Shown: positions 20,110 through 27,742 of the stretch, piece by piece | Layout: each line of letters opens with the position of its first letter | Numbering within the stretch: position 1 is the stretch's first letter | Assembly: GCA_937928775.1 (NCBI GenBank) | Contig: CALFVI010000022.1 | Span: 1-34,714 of the forward strand | Source: an uncultured Elioraea sp. | GTDB taxonomy: Bacteria; Pseudomonadota; Alphaproteobacteria; Acetobacterales; Acetobacteraceae | Direction: 5' to 3' | Length of the DNA stretch: 34,714 nucleotides | The notes under the pieces: model-generated | Seen by the model: only the letters and a program-made list of their open reading frames with translations | Database searches by the model: none | What the model was told of the DNA's origin: nothing | Made by a program: the position numbers and the translations under genes

Positions 20110-20486
20110 GCCCGCCCCCTCCCCCAAGCCAGCAGGTCGCGCCGCGCCGAAAAGAGCCGGGCATAGGCCTCATCCTCGCCGCCATGGGCCGCCACCACGC
20201 CAATTTCGCGCCAGCCGCGCCGGGCCAAGGTCCAGCGCTCGAGGTCGCGGGCGTGAAACCCGATCAATAGCTGCACGCCGAAGCCCACCAGCGCCACGAT
20301 TGGTTCCGGCAGCGGCTGCAGTGCCATCGCTGCGATCGCACCCAGCGCGAGATAAAGCACCAAGACAAGCCACATCCGCTTGGCGAGGAACCACAGCAGG
20401 GGGAACAGAAAGGCGAGCCAGGCGAAACCCTCGCGCACCAGCACTGGTTCCGCCTGTGGTTTGAGGTGCACTGTCCAGATCCGCAT
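20106..20486 (-). CDS. DUF2628 membrane protein
   Basis: Protein of 126 aa with a short soluble start ([10 protein letters not shown]), two or three hydrophobic segments between about residues 27 and 82 (including FAWLAFLFPLLWFL and IVALVGFGVQLLIGF) and a C-terminal segment HARDLERWTLARRGWREIGV that matches the DUF2628 family. Function is unknown. ATG at 20486 shares one base with the hisB stop (TGATG), and the 3' end overlaps hisH, so it is translationally coupled to histidine genes. A role in histidine metabolism is not implied by the family. Confidence 0.82.
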   Translation of the reverse strand: MRIWTVHLKPQAEPVLVREGFAWLAFLFPLLWFLAKRMWLVLVLYLALGAIAAMALQPLPEPIVALVGFGVQLLIGFHARDLERWTLARRGWREIGVVAAHGGEDEAYARLFSARRDLLAWGRGRA

Positions 20487-21088
20487 CAACGGGCAAGGCT
20501 CCCCTTGGTGGAGGGAACCGCCCCACCTGTTCGAGGGTCGCGTTCCGCCGCCTCGCGCAAGGCCCGCGCCAGCGCCTTGAAGCAGGCCTCGGCGATGTGG
20601 TGGCTGTTCTTCCCGGCCTTGTGGCGCACATGAAGGGTCACCCCGGCGTTGGTCGCGAAGGCGCGGAACCACTCGAGGAAGAGCTCTGTGTCCATCTCGC
20701 CAATCTTCTGGGTCGGAAACGTCACCTCCCAGGCCAGGAACGGCCGTCCCGACAGGTCGATCGCCACCTCCACCAGCGCCTCGTCCATCGGGATGGTCGC
20801 CGCACCAAAGCGTCGAATGCCCCGCCGTTCGCCCAAAGCCTCGGCCACCGCCCGCCCCAGCACGATCCCCGTATCCTCGGTGGTGTGGTGGCAGTCGACA
20901 TGCAGGTCACCCTCCGCCCTAAGCACGATGTCGATCGCGCCATGCCGGGCGAGGGTGGTCAGCATGTGGTCGAGGAAGCCGACGCCAGTCGCGATCCGGG
21001 CCTCGCCGGTGCCGTCCAAATCAATCTCCGCCTCGATCCGCGTCTCGCTCGTTGCGCGCTGGATCGATGCCCTGCGGTGGTGCGACAT
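20486..21088 (-). CDS. hisB: Imidazoleglycerol-phosphate dehydratase
   Basis: Manganese enzyme of histidine synthesis that dehydrates imidazole glycerol phosphate to imidazole acetol phosphate. The 200-aa protein is the monofunctional form, without the phosphatase domain fused in E. coli. Metal-binding motifs: GFLDHM (37-42), HHTTED (67-72), and the second set [14 protein letters not shown] near residue 170. ATG at 21088 ([16 protein letters not shown]) matches the family start; upstream in-frame codons extend into the divergent promoter region. It is the first gene of the minus-strand his run, 96 bases from divergent hslV. Confidence 0.95.
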   Translation of the reverse strand: MSHHRRASIQRATSETRIEAEIDLDGTGEARIATGVGFLDHMLTTLARHGAIDIVLRAEGDLHVDCHHTTEDTGIVLGRAVAEALGERRGIRRFGAATIPMDEALVEVAIDLSGRPFLAWEVTFPTQKIGEMDTELFLEWFRAFATNAGVTLHVRHKAGKNSHHIAEACFKALARALREAAERDPRTGGAVPSTKGSLAR

Positions 21089-21184
21089 GGGCTGGCTTCT
21101 AGCCTCGCCTCTTCGTCCCGTCCACGCGGGTTGCCGGGCGGCCGAAGGCGGGCCATGTAGCCGCTGGGCAGGGAAGACCGGATC

Positions 21185-21733
21185 GTGATAGGGACGAAGG
21201 AGCAAAATTGGCACGGCACGACCATCTTGTGCGTGCGCAAGGGTGGCCGGGTCGCCATGGCTGGCGACGGGCAGGTCAGCCTCGGCCAGACCGTGGTGAA
21301 GGGCAATGCACGCAAGGTGCGCCGCATCGGTGGCGGGGCGGTGCTCGCCGGGTTCGCCGGTACAACTGCGGATGCGTTCACGCTGCTTGAGCGCTTGGAG
21401 GCGAAGCTTGAACGCTACCCGGCGCAGCTCGAGCGTGCCTGTGTCGAACTCGCGAAGGATTGGCGCACGGATCGCTATCTTCGTCGCCTCGAGGCCATGA
21501 TGGCGGTCGCGGACAAGGATCGATCGTTTCTGCTCACCGGCATGGGCGATGTGCTCGAACCCGAGGATGCGATCATCGCCATCGGTTCTGGCGGGAACTA
21601 TGCGCTCGCCGCCGCGCGGGCGCTGATCGACCGCGCCGACATGGATGCGGAGGCGATCGTGCGCCGGGCGATGGCGATCGCGGCGGACATTTGCGTCTAC
21701 ACCAACGATCGTCTCGTCGTCGAAACACTATGA
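21185..21733 (+). CDS. hslV: ATP-dependent protease HslVU, peptidase subunit
   Basis: Proteasome-like threonine peptidase (182 aa) forming the double hexameric ring of HslUV (ClpQY). A propeptide of 11 residues ([11 protein letters not shown]) should be removed to expose Thr12 of [10 protein letters not shown] as the N-terminal nucleophile. [20 protein letters not shown] and [12 protein letters not shown] are family signatures. The start is GTG at 21185. It is followed by hslU after a 108-base gap containing two hairpins; most hslVU pairs are more tightly spaced. It is divergent from hisB, an arrangement I recall from other alphaproteobacteria. Confidence 0.96.
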   Translation: MIGTKEQNWHGTTILCVRKGGRVAMAGDGQVSLGQTVVKGNARKVRRIGGGAVLAGFAGTTADAFTLLERLEAKLERYPAQLERACVELAKDWRTDRYLRRLEAMMAVADKDRSFLLTGMGDVLEPEDAIIAIGSGGNYALAAARALIDRADMDAEAIVRRAMAIAADICVYTNDRLVVETL

Positions 21734-21740
21734 ACGGGCG

Positions 21741-21761
21741 GGGGGACCACGGTGGTCCCCC
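21741..21761 (+). repeat. Perfect inverted repeat in the hslV-hslU spacer (1)
   Basis: GGGGGACCAC (21741-21750) and GTGGTCCCCC (21752-21761) are exact reverse complements with one base between; in RNA a stem of about nine pairs with a small loop. It begins eight bases after the hslV stop and is followed by CGGACCCCCGG. It has no T-tract, so it is not a simple terminator. It could be a processing or stabilising hairpin or part of a dispersed repeat. Confidence 0.75.
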
Positions 21762-21797
21762 GGACCCCCGGCCGGAGTTCTCCGCAGGGGGGTGCTG

Positions 21798-21816
21798 GGG
21801 GACGAGCGTCGTCCCC
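21798..21816 (+). repeat. Inverted repeat in the hslV-hslU spacer (2)
   Basis: GGGGACGA (21798-21805), loop GCG, TCGTCCCC (21809-21816): a perfect 8-base stem lying 25 bases before the hslU start. With the first hairpin it gives tandem structures with similar G-rich arms. It is close enough to the hslU ribosome-binding site to affect translation, which is inference. Confidence 0.7.
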
Positions 21817-21841
21817 TCGCCCGATCCTTCCGGAGCGGACC

Positions 21842-23161
21842 ATGACCAACTACTCACCGCGCGAGATTGTCTCGGAACTGGATCGGTTCATCGTCGGACA
21901 GAACGATGCCAAACGCGCGGTCGCGATCGCGCTGCGCAATCGCTGGCGCCGCCAGCAGCTGCCCGAAGAGCTCCGCCAAGAGGTGTTGCCGAAGAACATC
22001 CTGATGATCGGGCCCACCGGCTGCGGCAAGACCGAGATCGCCCGCCGCCTGGCCCGCCTCGCCCAGGCGCCGTTCCTCAAGGTCGAAGCGACAAAATACA
22101 CCGAAGTCGGCTATGTCGGCCGCGACGTCGAGAGCATCATTCGCGACCTCGTTGAGGTTGCGCTGCAGATGACGCGCGAACGGTTGCGCAAGGACGTCGC
22201 CGCCCGTGCCGAGATCGCGGCCGAGGAGAGGCTGATTACCGCCCTGGTCGGAGAGGGCGCCTCGGCAGAGACGCGGATGAAGTTCCGCCGCCTGCTGCGC
22301 GAGGGCAAGCTCGAGGACAAGGAGATCGAAGTCCAAGTCGCAGACAGTTTGGTCGGTCTGCCGTTTGGCATGATCGACCTACCCGGCATGCAGGGGCAGC
22401 AACTCGCCAACCTGCAGGAGATGATGGCGAAGATGTTCGGCGGACGGGCGAAGCCGCGCCGTACGACGGTCGCCGAGGCGCGCACCCTGTTGCAGCACGA
22501 GGAATCCGACCGCTTGCTCGATCAAGACCGCGTTCGGCGCGAAGCCATCGAGGCAGTGGAAAACCAGGGCATCGTCTTCATCGACGAGATCGACAAGGTC
22601 TGTGCCCGTTCCGTCGACGGCATGACTTTCCGCGGGGCAGATGTTTCCCGCGAAGGCGTGCAACGCGACCTCTTGCCGCTGATCGAAGGCACCACCGTCT
22701 CAACCAAGTACGGGCCGGTAAAGACCGACCACGTGCTGTTTATTTGCTCGGGCGCCTTCCACCTCGCCAAGCCCTCCGACCTGTTGCCGGAGCTGCAAGG
22801 GCGGCTGCCAATCAGGGTTGAACTGAAGCCCCTCTCGCGCGACGACCTCAAACGCATCCTGGTCGAACCTGAAACGAGCCTGATCCGCCAATACACGGCG
22901 CTGCTTGCCACCGAGCGGGTGGAGCTAAAATTCGACGGCGACGCGATCGACGCGCTCGCCGACCTCGCCGCCACGATCAACGAGCGTGTGGAGAATATCG
23001 GCGCCCGCCGCCTGCACACGGTGATGGAGAAGCTTCTTGAGGAGATCAGCTTCACCGCGGCCGACAGGGCGGGCGAAACCATCGTCATCGACGCGGCCTA
23101 CGTGAGGGATCGCGTCGCCCCGCTCGCTGCCAACGCCGACCTGTCGCGGTTCATCCTTTAG
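21842..23161 (+). CDS. hslU: ATP-dependent protease HslVU, ATPase subunit
   Basis: AAA+ unfoldase (439 aa) that feeds substrates into HslV. Motifs: N-terminal [20 protein letters not shown], Walker A GPTGCGKT (57-64), pore loop GYVG in [13 protein letters not shown], the I-domain (about residues 110-240), Walker [11 protein letters not shown], and the C-terminal sensor-2/dimerisation region ending in DLSRFIL, whose last residues insert into HslV. ATG at 21842 follows CGGAG in the spacer and gives the standard start ([10 protein letters not shown]). The gene ends five bases from a convergent DUF192 gene. Confidence 0.97.
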   Translation: MTNYSPREIVSELDRFIVGQNDAKRAVAIALRNRWRRQQLPEELRQEVLPKNILMIGPTGCGKTEIARRLARLAQAPFLKVEATKYTEVGYVGRDVESIIRDLVEVALQMTRERLRKDVAARAEIAAEERLITALVGEGASAETRMKFRRLLREGKLEDKEIEVQVADSLVGLPFGMIDLPGMQGQQLANLQEMMAKMFGGRAKPRRTTVAEARTLLQHEESDRLLDQDRVRREAIEAVENQGIVFIDEIDKVCARSVDGMTFRGADVSREGVQRDLLPLIEGTTVSTKYGPVKTDHVLFICSGAFHLAKPSDLLPELQGRLPIRVELKPLSRDDLKRILVEPETSLIRQYTALLATERVELKFDGDAIDALADLAATINERVENIGARRLHTVMEKLLEEISFTAADRAGETIVIDAAYVRDRVAPLAANADLSRFIL

Positions 23162-23166
23162 CCACG

Positions 23167-23637
23167 TCACCTGCCCCCGAAGATCGGGTGCTCGACGCGA
23201 TCGCCTACTCTGATGCCGAGCCGCTCGACCGTGCCGGCGGCAAGCTCGAGCGTGGCGCGCACCGGCCCGCGGCTGGCGATTGGGGCAAGGCTGTGCGGGA
23301 TCGTTCGTTCCGCAATACGGTGGATGCGCCCATCCGCCGTGATGAACAGCATATCGAGCGAGACAAGCGTGTTCTTCATCCACATGCTCGACTCGCGCGG
23401 GCTGCCCCAATCGAACAGCATCCCGCCATCCTCGGGCACATGGTCGCGAAACATCAGCCCCACGGTCTGCTGCTCTGGCGTGCGCGCGACCTCAACCCGG
23501 AACAGGTGCCGCCGCCCATCGCGCGTGACGATCGCGAGCTCCTCGAGCGGCGTGATGATTGGCTGCGGCCCGCTCTGCGCCAGGACCGACTTCGCTGCGC
23601 TTAGAGACGCAAACAGGATGGTACGCCGTTTCACCAT
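23167..23637 (-). CDS. DUF192 family exported protein
   Basis: Protein of 156 aa with a likely signal peptide (about residues 1-20, KRRTILFASLSAAKSVLA before QSG), then the compact DUF192 domain: VEVARTPEQQTVGLMFRD, GMLFDWG and WMKNTLVSLDMLFI are its hallmarks, ending with a VRATLELAAGT segment. The family is widespread in bacteria and archaea and its biochemical role is unknown. ATG at 23637 has positively charged residues immediately after it, as expected. It follows the cold-shock gene on the same strand after a 259-base gap. Confidence 0.88.
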   Translation of the reverse strand: MVKRRTILFASLSAAKSVLAQSGPQPIITPLEELAIVTRDGRRHLFRVEVARTPEQQTVGLMFRDHVPEDGGMLFDWGSPRESSMWMKNTLVSLDMLFITADGRIHRIAERTIPHSLAPIASRGPVRATLELAAGTVERLGIRVGDRVEHPIFGGR

Positions 23638-23730
23638 ACCCGCGCGTTAGCAAGCCCGCATCAGCCTCCCGACGCCAACGTTACCTCACCTTGGTGGTGC
23701 GGAGCGCAGACCAGCAGCTTGAACCGCGAG

Positions 23731-23760
23731 ATCACACCAAATCACACCAACAGGTGTGGT
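23731..23760. repeat. Tandem direct repeat plus dyad
   Basis: ATCACACCAA occurs twice back to back (23731-23740, 23741-23750), and the second copy pairs with the following bases: CACACC (23743-23748), loop AACA, GGTGTG (23753-23758). It lies about 95 bases upstream of the DUF192 start and about 137 bases beyond the end of the cold-shock gene on the same strand. It might be an operator or a leftover terminator; neither is shown. Nothing else is supported in the 259-base gap 23638-23896. Confidence 0.5.
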
Positions 23761-23896
23761 GGCGTTGCCCAAAAGGTTTCGCTCTGCTCCCGCGTCGCGC
23801 ACAACTGCCGCCATCGCCTCGCCGTTTGCTCGGCTGAAAGGGCCCACTCGCGGCTGCGCTTCGCTGCCAGCTGACTGTCCCCAGCCGGGCGGTCCA

Positions 23897-24514
23897 TCAC
23901 AGCACTTCAACGGACAAAGCCTGGCGGCCCTTCGGTCCGATCACCACGGTCGCCTTCACGCGCCGTCCCGGCGTCAGGCTTTCGGGGGTGACGGCTCCGA
24001 GGGCGCGGAGCGGGACGAACACGTCCGCCCCGGTCTCTGGCACGATGAAGCCGAAGCCCTTGCGCACATCGAAGAACTTCACAGTGCCGGAGACGATCTC
24101 GGACGGGCCAGTCGGCGCACTGGTGCGCTGCCTAAACTCCCGCCGTGGTGGGCGGTCGCCGAACGCGCGACTACCGATCTCCCGTCGTGGCGGCCGATCG
24201 CCAAACCCGCCGCCGCCGAAATCGCGACGCGGCGGGCGGTCACCGAACTCCCGCTTCGGCGGCCTCGTCGCTGCCCCTTCCCCGGGCTTGACCTCGATGA
24301 TCCGGGTCACCTGCCTGCCCCGTGGCACCTCGCCGATCTCACAGACCAGCACATCGCCCTGTTCGACGGAACTGAGCCCGAGTGGGGTGAGGGCTGAGAC
24401 GTGGAAGAAGATGTCGGAGCCGTCGGCCACAGTGATAAATCCGAACCCCTTCGCACGGTTAAAAAATTTCACCGGCGCTTCGATCGAGCCGCCGTCGTCG
24501 TGATCGTCGTCCAA
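23897..24514 (-). CDS. Two-domain cold-shock protein with Arg/Pro/Gly repeat linker
   Basis: Nucleic-acid-binding protein of 205 aa containing two cold-shock domains. Domain 1 (about residues 13-75) has RNP1 KGFGFI and RNP2 DIFFHV. Domain 2 (about 142-205) has KGFGFI but a divergent RNP2, DVFVPLRAL, lacking the usual aromatic/His residues. Between them, about residues 88-130, lie three imperfect repeats of FGDRPPRR(E/D) plus GGGG, resembling disordered Arg-rich RNA-binding linkers. Double-CSD proteins are common in alphaproteobacteria. The start is a TTG at 24514 (DDDHDDGG follows); no in-frame ATG or GTG upstream was found before a stop. It likely acts as an RNA chaperone, inferred from the domains. 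Confidence 0.92.
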   Translation of the reverse strand: MDDDHDDGGSIEAPVKFFNRAKGFGFITVADGSDIFFHVSALTPLGLSSVEQGDVLVCEIGEVPRGRQVTRIIEVKPGEGAATRPPKREFGDRPPRRDFGGGGFGDRPPRREIGSRAFGDRPPRREFRQRTSAPTGPSEIVSGTVKFFDVRKGFGFIVPETGADVFVPLRALGAVTPESLTPGRRVKATVVIGPKGRQALSVEVL

Positions 24515-24586
24515 GGGAGTGACCTGCAGTGGTGGCGGTGGAGGGGAGCCGTCAGGCGCGGATGCGAAGAAACCTTGGCGCGGGCG

Positions 24587-24919
24587 TCAACAGCTGCGAG
24601 CCCGCACGGCCGTCGTGCGACGCCGCAGACCTGCGGCAATCCGCACCGCGGCGAGCTGTGGCACGGCAAAACGGGCCTGGGCAGTGCCATCCCCGTCTTG
24701 CGCTCCGAGGGAGATGATCGCTGCGCCGGACGCCGCGCTGCCGAAGGTGATGGCGAAGAACAGAGCGAGCATCCCCACCGCCAGGGCACCGTCCGGCGAG
24801 TTGGCGATGAGCGCCCGCAACCCGGCGATATCGAGGGCGAGCACACCGCCAAGCAAGGTCCAGCCGGCAGCGATGCCGACCGCAACATGACCCAGGATGA
24901 ACTTCACAAGTGGCGGCAT
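24587..24919 (-). CDS. Small conserved membrane protein
   Basis: Protein of 110 aa with two hydrophobic segments (about residues 9-31, VAVGIAAGWTLLGGVLALDI, and 44-70, ALAVGMLALFFAITFGSAASG) and a basic C-terminal tail (GLRRRTTAVRARS). The middle LRALIANSPDGALAV and FFAITFGS segments resemble a small alphaproteobacterial family that I cannot name. ATG at 24919 gives a positive N-terminus with FILGHVAVG. It lies 72 bases before the cold-shock gene on the same strand. No function is assigned. Confidence 0.6.
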   Translation of the reverse strand: MPPLVKFILGHVAVGIAAGWTLLGGVLALDIAGLRALIANSPDGALAVGMLALFFAITFGSAASGAAIISLGAQDGDGTAQARFAVPQLAAVRIAAGLRRRTTAVRARSC

Positions 24920-25021
24920 GGTACGCCCCTCAACTGACCTCTCCCACCATACTGCACCCGATACGGCTGTCGAGGGAAGCGGGTCGAGGCGAACACCTGG
25001 TCGTTGGACGTCAGTGGGCGA

Positions 25022-25822
25022 TCATTCCGCCGCGAGCGCCGCAACACCCCGCCGCCGACCGGCAGCATGCGCCCGTACTGCAGCACCGAACGCTTCGAAG
25101 ATGGCACGGCTCGCGCGGTCCCTGTCGTAGTCATACTCAGGGTGCCACTGCACGCCGAGCGCAAATGCCTTCGCGCCCTCCACCGTCACCGCCTCGATCG
25201 TCCCGTCCGGCGCCGTGGCCTCGACCCGGAGCCTTGGTGCAAGCCGCGCTACGCCCTGGTTGTGCAGACTGTTCACCGCCAGCGCGTGCCCGCCAACGAT
25301 GGCGGCAAGCAGCGATCCTTCGCGGATTGTCACCTGATGGGCCTTGCCGGTGCGCACCGGCGCGAACCTCTGCTCCGTCGGGGTCGAATGGTCGAGCCGA
25401 CCAGGCAGGTCCTGGATCCTCTGGTCGAGCGTTCCGCCAAAAGCGACGTTCAATTCCTGCATGCCGCGACAGATCGCGAGCACGGGCACGCCAGCGGCAA
25501 TCGCAGCGCGGAGCAAAGGCAGGGTCACGCCGTCTCGTGCAGGATCCTCAGGCGTATCTGCCGGATGCGGAGGTCCACCGTAGCAGGAGGGGTGCACGTT
25601 GCTGCGCGACCCAGTGAACAGGAACCCGTCGCAGACGTCGAGCCAAGCCGATACGTCTCCGCGCTCGCCCATCGCTGGAATAAGACAGGGCAACCCGCCA
25701 ACGACGCGATCGACCACCCTGACATAAGTATCGGACACTGCATGGTTCGGTGTGCCGTAAGGCCCGACGGGCTTGAGGCAACAGCTGATGCCGATCAAAG
25801 GCTTGGGTGGCCACGCGCTCAT
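25022..25822 (-). CDS. Gamma-glutamyl-gamma-aminobutyrate hydrolase family protein (PuuD-like)
   Basis: Class I glutamine-amidotransferase-like hydrolase (266 aa, peptidase C26 type). Nucleophile Cys in VLAICRGMQELNVAFGG; catalytic His and Glu in GVQWHPEYD; GVTLPLLRAAIAAGVPVLAI and the HSTPTEQRF region fit PuuD, which hydrolyses gamma-Glu-GABA in putrescine degradation. Related enzymes act on other gamma-glutamyl amides, and no other putrescine gene is nearby, so the substrate is uncertain. ATG at 25822 (MSAWPPKPLIGISC) fits the family. It follows maf on the same strand after 116 bases, where aroE is found in some relatives. Confidence 0.88.
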   Translation of the reverse strand: MSAWPPKPLIGISCCLKPVGPYGTPNHAVSDTYVRVVDRVVGGLPCLIPAMGERGDVSAWLDVCDGFLFTGSRSNVHPSCYGGPPHPADTPEDPARDGVTLPLLRAAIAAGVPVLAICRGMQELNVAFGGTLDQRIQDLPGRLDHSTPTEQRFAPVRTGKAHQVTIREGSLLAAIVGGHALAVNSLHNQGVARLAPRLRVEATAPDGTIEAVTVEGAKAFALGVQWHPEYDYDRDRASRAIFEAFGAAVRAHAAGRRRGVAALAAE

Positions 25823-25938
25823 CGCTCGTCCAATGCGATCATGACAATATGGCTGACCGATTGCGACAGGGTAAAGGCAAAGCGACCGCACCCTTGCCTG
25901 ACGATGCTTGGTGTGTTCGGCCGAGCCCTTTTCTCGAC

Positions 25939-26559
25939 TCAGTCGTGCAACACACCGTGCTGGCGAAGAAAGCCAAGCAGCGGCAGCAGAGGTAAACCAA
26001 GGATCGCAGCGTGCTCGCCGCCGATAGCGGAGAACAGACGGATGCCGAGCCCCTCCAGCGCATAGCCGCCGACACTGCGGGTGACAGCCTCCCCGGCTGC
26101 CGCAACATAAGCCTCGATCGTGGCGGGACTGAGTGCGCGCATGGTCAGCCGCGGTGCCGCGACATGGTGCCACACCCGAACCCCGCCCCGCAGGCAGACC
26201 ACGGCCGTGACCAGCACATGCGTTCGCCCAGCGAGTGCAGCGAGCTGGCGCTTCGCCTCCTCCCGATCGTTCGGCTTGTCAAACCAGGCGCCATCACAGA
26301 CGAGCAGCTGGTCGGCGCCGATGACCAGAGCGTGCGGCCGCTCATCGCTCGCGCGCTTGGCTTTCAGGTCGGCGAGCAGAAGCGCGCACTCCTCGGCCGC
26401 CAGCCCCTCTGCCCTGGCACTGTCCTTCACACTGGCCTCGTCCACGCGCGGAGCAACGATTTCGAAGGCAAGACCTGCCGCGCGCAGAAGCTGCGCCCGC
26501 GTGGCTGACGTTGATGCGAGGACGACCGGCGGCTCCGCCGCCTGCAGGAAGCCAGTCAC
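25939..26559 (-). CDS. Maf-family nucleoside triphosphate pyrophosphatase
   Basis: House-cleaning nucleotide pyrophosphatase of the Maf family (206 aa). Visible: N-terminal [14 protein letters not shown] loop, the [14 protein letters not shown] strand with the conserved Asp, [20 protein letters not shown], and [10 protein letters not shown] near the C-terminus, corresponding to the family's Y-x-x-E-G-x-G substrate loop. The start is GTG at 26559, overlapping the ppsR stop as GTGA. The ppsR-maf pair beside the origin is conserved in Caulobacter. Which Maf subtype and nucleotide it prefers cannot be decided. Confidence 0.92.
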   Translation of the reverse strand: MTGFLQAAEPPVVLASTSATRAQLLRAAGLAFEIVAPRVDEASVKDSARAEGLAAEECALLLADLKAKRASDERPHALVIGADQLLVCDGAWFDKPNDREEAKRQLAALAGRTHVLVTAVVCLRGGVRVWHHVAAPRLTMRALSPATIEAYVAAAGEAVTRSVGGYALEGLGIRLFSAIGGEHAAILGLPLLPLLGFLRQHGVLHD

Positions 26560-27419
26560 GGCGAAGGGCCAGTCGGTGGCACCGGCTCTGCCCGCCGGCT
26601 GTGCCAGCTCTCCATAAGCTGCAGAACCGTCGTCGCCGTCTCTTCTATCGACCGTCGGGTGACGTCGACCATGGGCCAGCCGCGCTGTGCGCACAGCCGT
26701 TTGGCGGCAAGAAGTTCGGCCTTCACCGCTTCCGGATCGATATAGCTGCTCTCGCACACATGATAGCTGCCCGGTCCGATCATGCGCAGGCGATGGCGCC
26801 TGATCTCGATCAGCGCATCCGGGGCGAGGGTCAACCCGATCACCGGGCACTTCACGCGATCGAGCGCGGCGGGGGGCGGAAGGTTGGGCACCAACGGCAC
26901 ATTGGCCGCCTTGATGCCGCGATTGGCAAGATAGAAGCAGGTTGGCGTCTTTGAAGACCGCGACACCCCGACCAACACGACATCCGCTTCCAGGAGCCCC
27001 TCCTCCCCCTGGCCGTCATCGTGCGCCAGCACGTAGTGCATGGCATCAATGCGCCGAAAATAGTCCGCATCCAGCACGTATTGCCGGCCAGGCTTGCCGG
27101 CGATCCGCCGGCCCACATAGTTGGCGAGCATCTCAAGCGTGGGATCGAGGACGGAGACCGCCGGCAGGCCGAGGCGGTCGCAAAACGTCTTGAGTTCCGC
27201 CCGCAGGCTGCGATCCGTCAGCGTGTAGAGTACGGGCCCTGGTTCGGCCTCGATGCCAGCCAGAACCCGATCGAGCTGGAAGCGGCTCCTGATCAGTGGC
27301 CACCTATGCTGCACGAAGGTGAGCCCCTCGAACTGGGCAACACAGGCCCTGGCGAGGCTGTGCAGCGTCTCCCCGGTGGCGTCCGAAATCAGGTGCAGGT
27401 GCACGCGATTGCCGCTCAT
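26556..27419 (-). CDS. ppsR: Pyruvate, phosphate/water dikinase regulatory protein
   Basis: Bifunctional kinase/pyrophosphorylase (DUF299, 287 aa) that switches PEP synthase or pyruvate phosphate dikinase off and on by ADP-dependent phosphorylation and phosphate-dependent dephosphorylation of a threonine. The N-terminus [13 protein letters not shown] and the P-loop [10 protein letters not shown] (151-160) are diagnostic, as is the TRRSIEETA segment near the end. ATG at 27419 gives the family start; longer in-frame readings run back through the origin region and have no family match. The target dikinase gene is not in this window. It is transcribed leftward away from the origin. Confidence 0.95.
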   Translation of the reverse strand: MSGNRVHLHLISDATGETLHSLARACVAQFEGLTFVQHRWPLIRSRFQLDRVLAGIEAEPGPVLYTLTDRSLRAELKTFCDRLGLPAVSVLDPTLEMLANYVGRRIAGKPGRQYVLDADYFRRIDAMHYVLAHDDGQGEEGLLEADVVLVGVSRSSKTPTCFYLANRGIKAANVPLVPNLPPPAALDRVKCPVIGLTLAPDALIEIRRHRLRMIGPGSYHVCESSYIDPEAVKAELLAAKRLCAQRGWPMVDVTRRSIEETATTVLQLMESWHSRRAEPVPPTGPSP

Positions 27420-27444
27420 CGCAGAGACCCCCGCTGCCCCTTCT

Positions 27445-27453
27445 TGTGGATCG
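27445..27453 (-). promoter_or_regulatory. Weak DnaA-box-like site
   Basis: TGTGGATCG on the plus strand (minus CGATCCACA) matches TTATCCACA at 7 of 9 and the Caulobacter-type TGATCCACA at 8 of 9. It is 26 bases upstream of the ppsR start. Alone it would be unremarkable; it counts because of its place in the putative origin. Confidence 0.45.
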
Positions 27454-27630
27454 CCGGGGATTTTGGGGACAAGGCAGAGACGGCAGCACAGCCCCACCGC
27501 CACATCCATCCGAGGCGGGTATCCCACCCAGCCGACGGGCACGGTCGTACCGCACCCGCCCAAGCCTGGGATAGTGTGAAGCCTCGTTCGCCCAACCCCT
27601 CTTCTTCCAACATTCTTTCGCCACTTTTCC

Positions 27631-27639
27631 TGTGGATAA
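27631..27639 (-). promoter_or_regulatory. Perfect DnaA box
   Basis: TGTGGATAA, exact complement of the consensus TTATCCACA, followed by GCTT. I found no second exact copy elsewhere in the window by eye. It is the strongest sequence support for the origin. Confidence 0.85.
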
Positions 27640-27675
27640 GCTTGTGAGCTTCTGTGGCATCGGGCTGTGTCCCCA

Positions 27676-27684
27676 TCATCCACA
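27676..27684 (+). promoter_or_regulatory. Near-consensus DnaA box
   Basis: TCATCCACA, 8 of 9 to TTATCCACA, in the opposite orientation to the perfect box and 45 bases from it. Confidence 0.65.
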
Positions 27685-27742
27685 CCGCCAACATTCTACC
27701 ACCTCTTCTCTTTTCACTTCTGTGCGGTCACGTTGGCTGTGC

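Larger units (their letters stand above)
27607..27697. repeat. Direct repeat CCAACATTCT in oriC
   Basis: CCAACATTCT at 27607-27616 and 27688-27697, 81 bases apart start to start, flanking the two best DnaA boxes. An identical 10-mer within about 100 bases is unlikely by chance in GC-rich DNA. It may be a binding site for an origin regulator; no known motif was recognised. Confidence 0.55.
27420..27742. other. Putative chromosomal replication origin (oriC)
   Basis: Gap between divergent ppsR and hemE, the locus of oriC in Caulobacter and other alphaproteobacteria. It contains the perfect DnaA box TGTGGATAA at 27631, TCATCCACA at 27676 (8/9), TGTGGATCG at 27445 (7/9; its complement CGATCCACA resembles the Caulobacter G-box type), and TGTGNNNN fragments between. 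From about 27600 to 27722 it has markedly lower GC than the flanks, with pyrimidine-rich runs (ACCTCTTCTCTTTTCACTTC) suitable for unwinding. A 10-base direct repeat CCAACATTCT occurs at 27607 and 27688. No gene fits; open frames here are only upstream extensions of hemE or ppsR. The identity rests on synteny plus boxes. Confidence 0.85.

Noticed and set aside
23690..23735. tRNA-like stretch on the minus strand (GGTTCAAG followed later by CCACCA)
   Set aside because: The putative T-arm does not pair, and there is no matching acceptor stem or anticodon arm.
23743..23758. Hairpin as terminator of the cold-shock gene
   Set aside because: Six-base stem only, no T-tract in the minus direction, and about 140 bases past the stop codon; kept only as a repeat.
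27632..27742. N-terminal extension of hemE into the origin
   Set aside because: The family N-terminus begins at ATG 27743, and the upstream codons overlap DnaA boxes and low-GC DNA.
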